This document shows, one piece after another, positions 60,379 through 64,000 of a stretch of DNA of 64,000 bases. The stretch covers positions 82,401 through 146,400 of the forward strand of contig JACEFZ010011444.1 of the NCBI GenBank assembly GCA_014155875.1, given 5' to 3'. Origin of the DNA: Cepaea nemoralis (taxonomy: Eukaryota; Mollusca; Gastropoda; Stylommatophora; Helicidae). The translations under genes were made by a program, and so were the position numbers. A model generated the notes under the pieces. That model made no database searches. It was not told where the DNA came from and saw only the letters and a list, made by a program, of their open reading frames with translations. The first letter of the stretch is position 1; each line of letters opens with the position of its first letter.

Positions 60379-62704
60379 TTTCATTAGTTAGTTAGTCTTT
60401 CCTCTTCAGCCTAAGGCGGCGCATAAGGCAGAAGTCCTGTCTCTCCTTGCTTGGCGGTTCGCTGCTACCTGTTGTAGATCTTGGATATTACTTGGCCATT
60501 GAATGAGCCTTCTCTAATGATGGTTCTACGCAGGGTCTCTCTTGGTCTTCCTCGTTTTCTTTTCCCTACTGGTGACCATATGAGGGCTTGGTAGGGGAGT
60601 CTTGTCTTGTCCATTCTGAGTACATGGCCGATGTAGTTCCAACGGCGTCTTCTTATGAAATTGGATACTGTATCTTGCTTAGTCTCTTGTCTTATTTGCA
60701 AATTGGTTCTGAAGTCTGTCCAGTGGATGTTTAGAAGTCTTCTATGCATTTGTTCTCAAAATTGTCTAATATTTTTTTTATCTAAAGCTACTGTTGATTT
60801 CCAACTTTCACATCCATACGTTAACACTGGAATCACACAGGAGTTGAAGATTTTATGTTTTGTGTGTTTGCTGAGTGTCTTTGACTTCGAGATGTTTGAC
60901 AATTTATTGAAGGCACTAGATGCCAGTGCGATTCTAGATGATATTTCTCGTGATGAGTCCCCTGTAGATGTCATTTTGCTTCCTAGGTATGTGAAGCTGT
61001 TGACTTTTTCAAGTACGTAGCTGTCCAATTTGGTGTCATCTGAACTGTTGGTAAGATCAATAGTCTTTGTTTTTGTGGTGTTAATTTGGAGACCAATTTG
61101 CCCTGAAACATTTTGGAGGTGGTTTATTTTCTCTTGGGCATCCGGGTGTGTTGAACTCAAAAGCACTATGTCGTCGGCAAAGTCCAGGTCTTCTAGAATT
61201 GTGTCAACCCAATGGATACCCATATTTGTGTTGTTTGTGCATTTGCACATGACCCAATCGATAGATATTCCAAAAAGCATCGGTGATAAGACACAACCCT
61301 GTTTCACTCCTGTTTCGACTGAGAACCATTCAGAGTTGCCTGTTTCTGTTCTTACGCAGCAACGTGTTTATTTGTAGAAAGATTTTATGACGTTGGTATA
61401 TTTGGTAGGAAAACCATAGATTTTAAGTAGATTCCAAAGTGAAGGACGGTGGATACTGTCGAAGGCTTTTTGAAAGTCGACAAAGTTGATGATTAATTTC
61501 GACTGGAATTCTACGGAGTCTTCAATGATTATTCTGAGGGTGAAAATGTGGTCTATGCATGACAGTTTAAGTGTGAAGCCTGCTTGTTCTTCCCTGAGCC
61601 TTTCATCTATCACCTTTTTCAATCTCTCAAGTAACATGCCACAAAAAAGTTTTCCTGGTACTGACAATAGTGTGATACCACGCCAATTATTGCAATCAGA
61701 CATATCGCCCTTTTTAGGCAGTTTGAAAATTACACCATCTTTCCACTGTTGTGGTGGGGATTCGCTTTGCCAGATTTCATTGATCAGCTGTAACAAACGT
61801 TGTAAGGTGTTCTAATCTGCTGCTTTGAGTATTTCTCCTGAGATTACATCTTCACCAACAGCTTTGTTGTTCTTCAATTTTTTTATGGCTGCCATGGTGA
61901 ATGACTCGCAGGAGGCATCTAGAGGGGAATAGTAATTTCTCCATCCAGGTTCGGAACAGTGTCAGGCTGCGGTCTATTTAATATTTCTTTGAAATGTTCT
62001 GCCCATCGTTGCTTTTGAAGGTCATCGGATAACAATTGATTGCCTTGTTTGTCTTTGATGGGTATATTTGGTGTGGGTGAGTGATTGCATAGTTGCTTCA
62101 TGATATGGAATACGGCTCTGTTGTTTCCAGTTCTGGCAGCTGCTTCGGCTTCGGAGGCCAGGCTGTGAATAAAGTTCTGTTTGTCTTTTCGTGCGCATGA
62201 TTTCACCTCTTTATCCAACATAGAGTATTTTTGTTATGGGTATCATGTGTAGATGTGTCTTTTGCAGAAAGAAGTGTTAGTTTTGCTTGTTTTCTTTCTT
62301 GTATCTTCGTCCAGGTGTTATCGCTTAGCCACTTCTTCTTCTGTCTTTGTACGTAGCCGACTGTGTTTGTTGCAGCATTTAGCAAGGTATTTTTTTTAGG
62401 AAATTCCAATTTTCTTCAATGTTGTTTTTAATATTCGCATTGCTCGATATACTTTCTTTGTTAGCATAGCTGCTTCGTACCTCTGAATTGAATGCGAGTT
62501 GGTGTTCTTTAGTCAGTTGGGACTGTGAGTTTATTTCCTTAATTCTGGGTGATCTGTGCAGAGTCTTGAGCTTTATTTTTAGTTTGGCAATGCAGAGATT
62601 GTGATCACTGCCAGCATCTGCACCTCTGTAGACTCTGACGTCTTGTACTGATGAAAGGAATTTGGCATTAATGCAAAAATGGTCTATCTTTCCATTTCAT
62701 TAGT
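60379..62704 (-). mobile_element. LINE inserted in the right arm, with 10-bp target duplication
   Basis: The body (60,389-62,694) lies between perfect copies of TTTCATTAGT at 60,379-60,388 and 62,695-62,704. Removing the body and one copy restores the arm sequence present in the left arm (CTACTGATGAAAGTAGATAG type). The 3' end, on the left, has a short ACTAACTAA tail. The 5' end is truncated inside the endonuclease. Confidence 0.92.
60465..62690 (-). pseudogene. LINE endonuclease end and reverse transcriptase, several disruptions
   Basis: On the minus strand, the end of an APE-type endonuclease (DHFCINAKFLSSVQDVRVYR, then GADAGSDHNL with the SDH catalytic motif) is at 62,690-62,580. A linker comes next (about 61,919-62,410), then reverse transcriptase: KKGDMSDCNNWRGITLLSVP, palm A INFVDFQKAFDSIHR (about 61,460), KQGCVLSPMLFGI and the FADD box at 61,170-61,181. 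The thumb (FTYLGSKMTSTG, PVLTYGCESW) and the C-terminus WNYIGHVLRM and KRKRGRPRETLRR follow. Reading is split by frameshifts or stops near 62,410, 62,210, 61,800-61,920, 61,310-61,370 and 60,750. All catalytic residues of the polymerase are still visible, so the copy is fairly young but dead. Confidence 0.85.
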
Positions 62705-63624
62705 AGGCATTATTTTCACATGTCATGAGTTGACTCCTGGGTGACCTTTACCTGTCGGAAGTACAATTTGTTAATGGAGAAAAGGGAGATTATTAATTCT
62801 GGTTGAGTCAAGAGACACGAATCGCCTCCCTTGGTTACTTTTATTCTGTTTGTAAAAAAGGGAAATTATTTGGGATGTTTTATAACGTATTTCAATGATT
62901 ATCTTAGCAGGGTATGACTTATTTTATTTGAGAATAATATTTTTATATTCACATTAATAATCTCTGTTATACATACTAGAAATATAGCCATTTATTATGT
63001 TTTTTAGGAATAATTTTTAATAATAATGTATGGCAGTCTAGTATTTTTTAAAGCTGATTGTCACGAATCGCTTAGAGTTGAAGCCTGGGTACTATGGACA
63101 CCTGCCGAATGTTGATAACTATCATCGTGAAATTTTATTCATGCATCCAACTCTGGATACTCGAAGTAACTCGAGTGATGGAATAAATCATTTTTCCAAT
63201 CTGTCATATTGACTTCGATCTCCTCATCGAACGGTTCGATATCCACGTGGGGCCGGGGCGGTGTGGGGCGGCCCGGCGCGGTGTGGCGCGATCCGGACCG
63301 GACGTCGGCGCGAGTCGGCTCGAGTCAGCGCGATACTGACCGGACGTCGTCACGCGAACCGGCGCGAAAACGGCGCGAACGTGACCGTGCGGGTGTTAGG
63401 CACTAGGGTAGGGGGTATCCATGGACCGGAAGTCAACCAGAAGTAGTTAACAGTAAGTGACAACCTGACGTAACCCAGGTAAATACCCGCTAATATGTTT
63501 GAAAATGAGGCCCGCTTTATATGAGGGCCACTGGGGGAGGTATAACATTCATATACGGAAATACTACCGGTAGACCTCCTCCATGGCCCTCATTTCCTCA
63601 TCAAATACCTCCTTCCCTACTACT
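62705..63624 (-). repeat. Outer part of the right inverted arm
   Basis: Reverse complement of 35,674-36,617, including the CpG-rich block (63,250-63,400), subterminal palindrome (63,521-63,593) and terminal motif. Ends CCTACTACT at 63,624. Confidence 0.88.
63131..63245 (-). CDS. Conserved C-terminal coding tail (right arm)
   Basis: Minus-strand HVDIEPFDEEIEVNMTDWKN then DLFHHSSYFEYPELDA and a stop: third copy of the tail seen in the left arm. Upstream CpG-rich sequence differs by indels, so the preceding frame is not shared. Confidence 0.4.
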
Positions 63625-63630
63625 GATATT
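63625..63630. other. Right target-site duplication GATATT
   Basis: Identical in sequence and orientation to 35,668-35,673, directly abutting the right terminus. Confidence 0.85.
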
Positions 63631-64000
63631 GTCCGTATTTAATTGTCACTTCAATACCTCATTATTAGTGTGATATTTTCCCCTTTCCCATCTATTCCAA
63701 TTCTACAGTTGGTTCAGTCTTCATTGTTCCTTGATAATTCCGTCTGCCTGATTTCAAATCTAGCGTTACCTGAGTAAAGTTGCAGCTCCATAATACAGAA
63801 TCAAGACAGAACACATGATATACCTAAGAACTTCACACTCAAAGATATAAATGTCACACACAGATACAAAAGAACGTTTCTTCAAATGTCTGTATCATCG
63901 AGAAAGAAAAAAAAAATAAATAAATAAACAATGAACAATTAGAATACTTAGTGAGAACACTGGAAAAAAAAAAATTTTTTTTCCCCCTTAATTTAAAAAA
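63631..64000. other. Flanking DNA; low-quality end
   Basis: No feature recognised up to about 63,900. The last about 40 bases are homopolymer blocks (A, T, C, then A) like those in the corrupted block at 46-47 kb. Confidence 0.6.

Larger units (their letters stand above)
56988..60388 (-). repeat. Inner part of the right inverted arm
   Basis: Reverse complement of 50,106-55,425 without the 1.9-kb insertion. Divergence from the left arm is clearly greater than between the two LTRs, so the arms are older than the LTR element. It ends at GAAAGTAGATAGTAAAAG (complement), the site where the left arm has the LTR element. Confidence 0.93.

Overview
This window is eukaryotic, intergenic and built almost entirely of mobile DNA. 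It holds LINE, SINE, hAT, mariner and LTR-retrotransposon remains, long satellite arrays and AT/AG microsatellites. I found no convincing host gene, rRNA, tRNA or CRISPR array. Nothing in the sequence names the organism. The mix of elements (a Gmr1-like Gypsy element, several LINE families with tetranucleotide tails, a Polinton-like element) suits an invertebrate animal, and a lophotrochozoan such as a mollusc is my guess (inference only).

1-34.6 kb: old, nested insertions and satellites. Three tandem arrays have 31- or 32-bp units (2.9-7.66, 8.74-10.05 and 18.7-19.5 kb). A mariner transposase relic (10.8-12.7 kb) was broken by a LINE fragment and by a SINE-like element with perfect 11-bp target duplications. 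Next comes a three-level nest: a minus-strand LINE (12.8-17.9 kb) contains a hAT transposon with a perfect 8-bp duplication (13.7-17.5 kb), which contains another LINE copy with a long GAA tail. Further right are a 541-codon LINE reading frame that has lost the palm of its reverse transcriptase, a LINE ORF1 carrying a 49-bp repeat that is open in all frames used, and a 42-bp minisatellite open on both strands.

34.6-63.6 kb: the main find. The segments 35,674-36,617 plus 50,106-55,425 (left) and 56,988-60,388 plus 62,705-63,624 (right) are inverted copies of each other once later insertions are removed. Each arm is about 4.3 kb. The outer ends are AG...CT and are flanked by an identical 6-bp direct repeat, GATATT. 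That is the end signature of Polinton/Maverick elements. The 1.56-kb centre encodes a broken minus-strand protein with two C2H2 fingers and a region that, from memory of the family, resembles the N-terminal part of Polinton-type family-B DNA polymerases. The element is therefore best read as a non-autonomous, foldback-like Polinton derivative with giant terminal inverted repeats.

Three later insertions sit inside this element and are dated by comparing the arms: a 10.6-kb Gypsy/Gmr1-like LTR retrotransposon (left arm), a 1.9-kb solo-LTR-like segment with a near-perfect 5-bp duplication (left arm), and a 2.3-kb LINE with a perfect 10-bp duplication (right arm). The LTR element has integrase upstream of reverse transcriptase and RNase H, which is the unusual Gmr1 order.

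Sequence quality: 45,964-47,165 (where the reverse transcriptase should be), the junction at 37,385-37,441 and the last about 40 bases look like corrupted consensus rather than biology. The 2.8-kb direct duplication 34.6/37.4 kb may be an assembly artefact.
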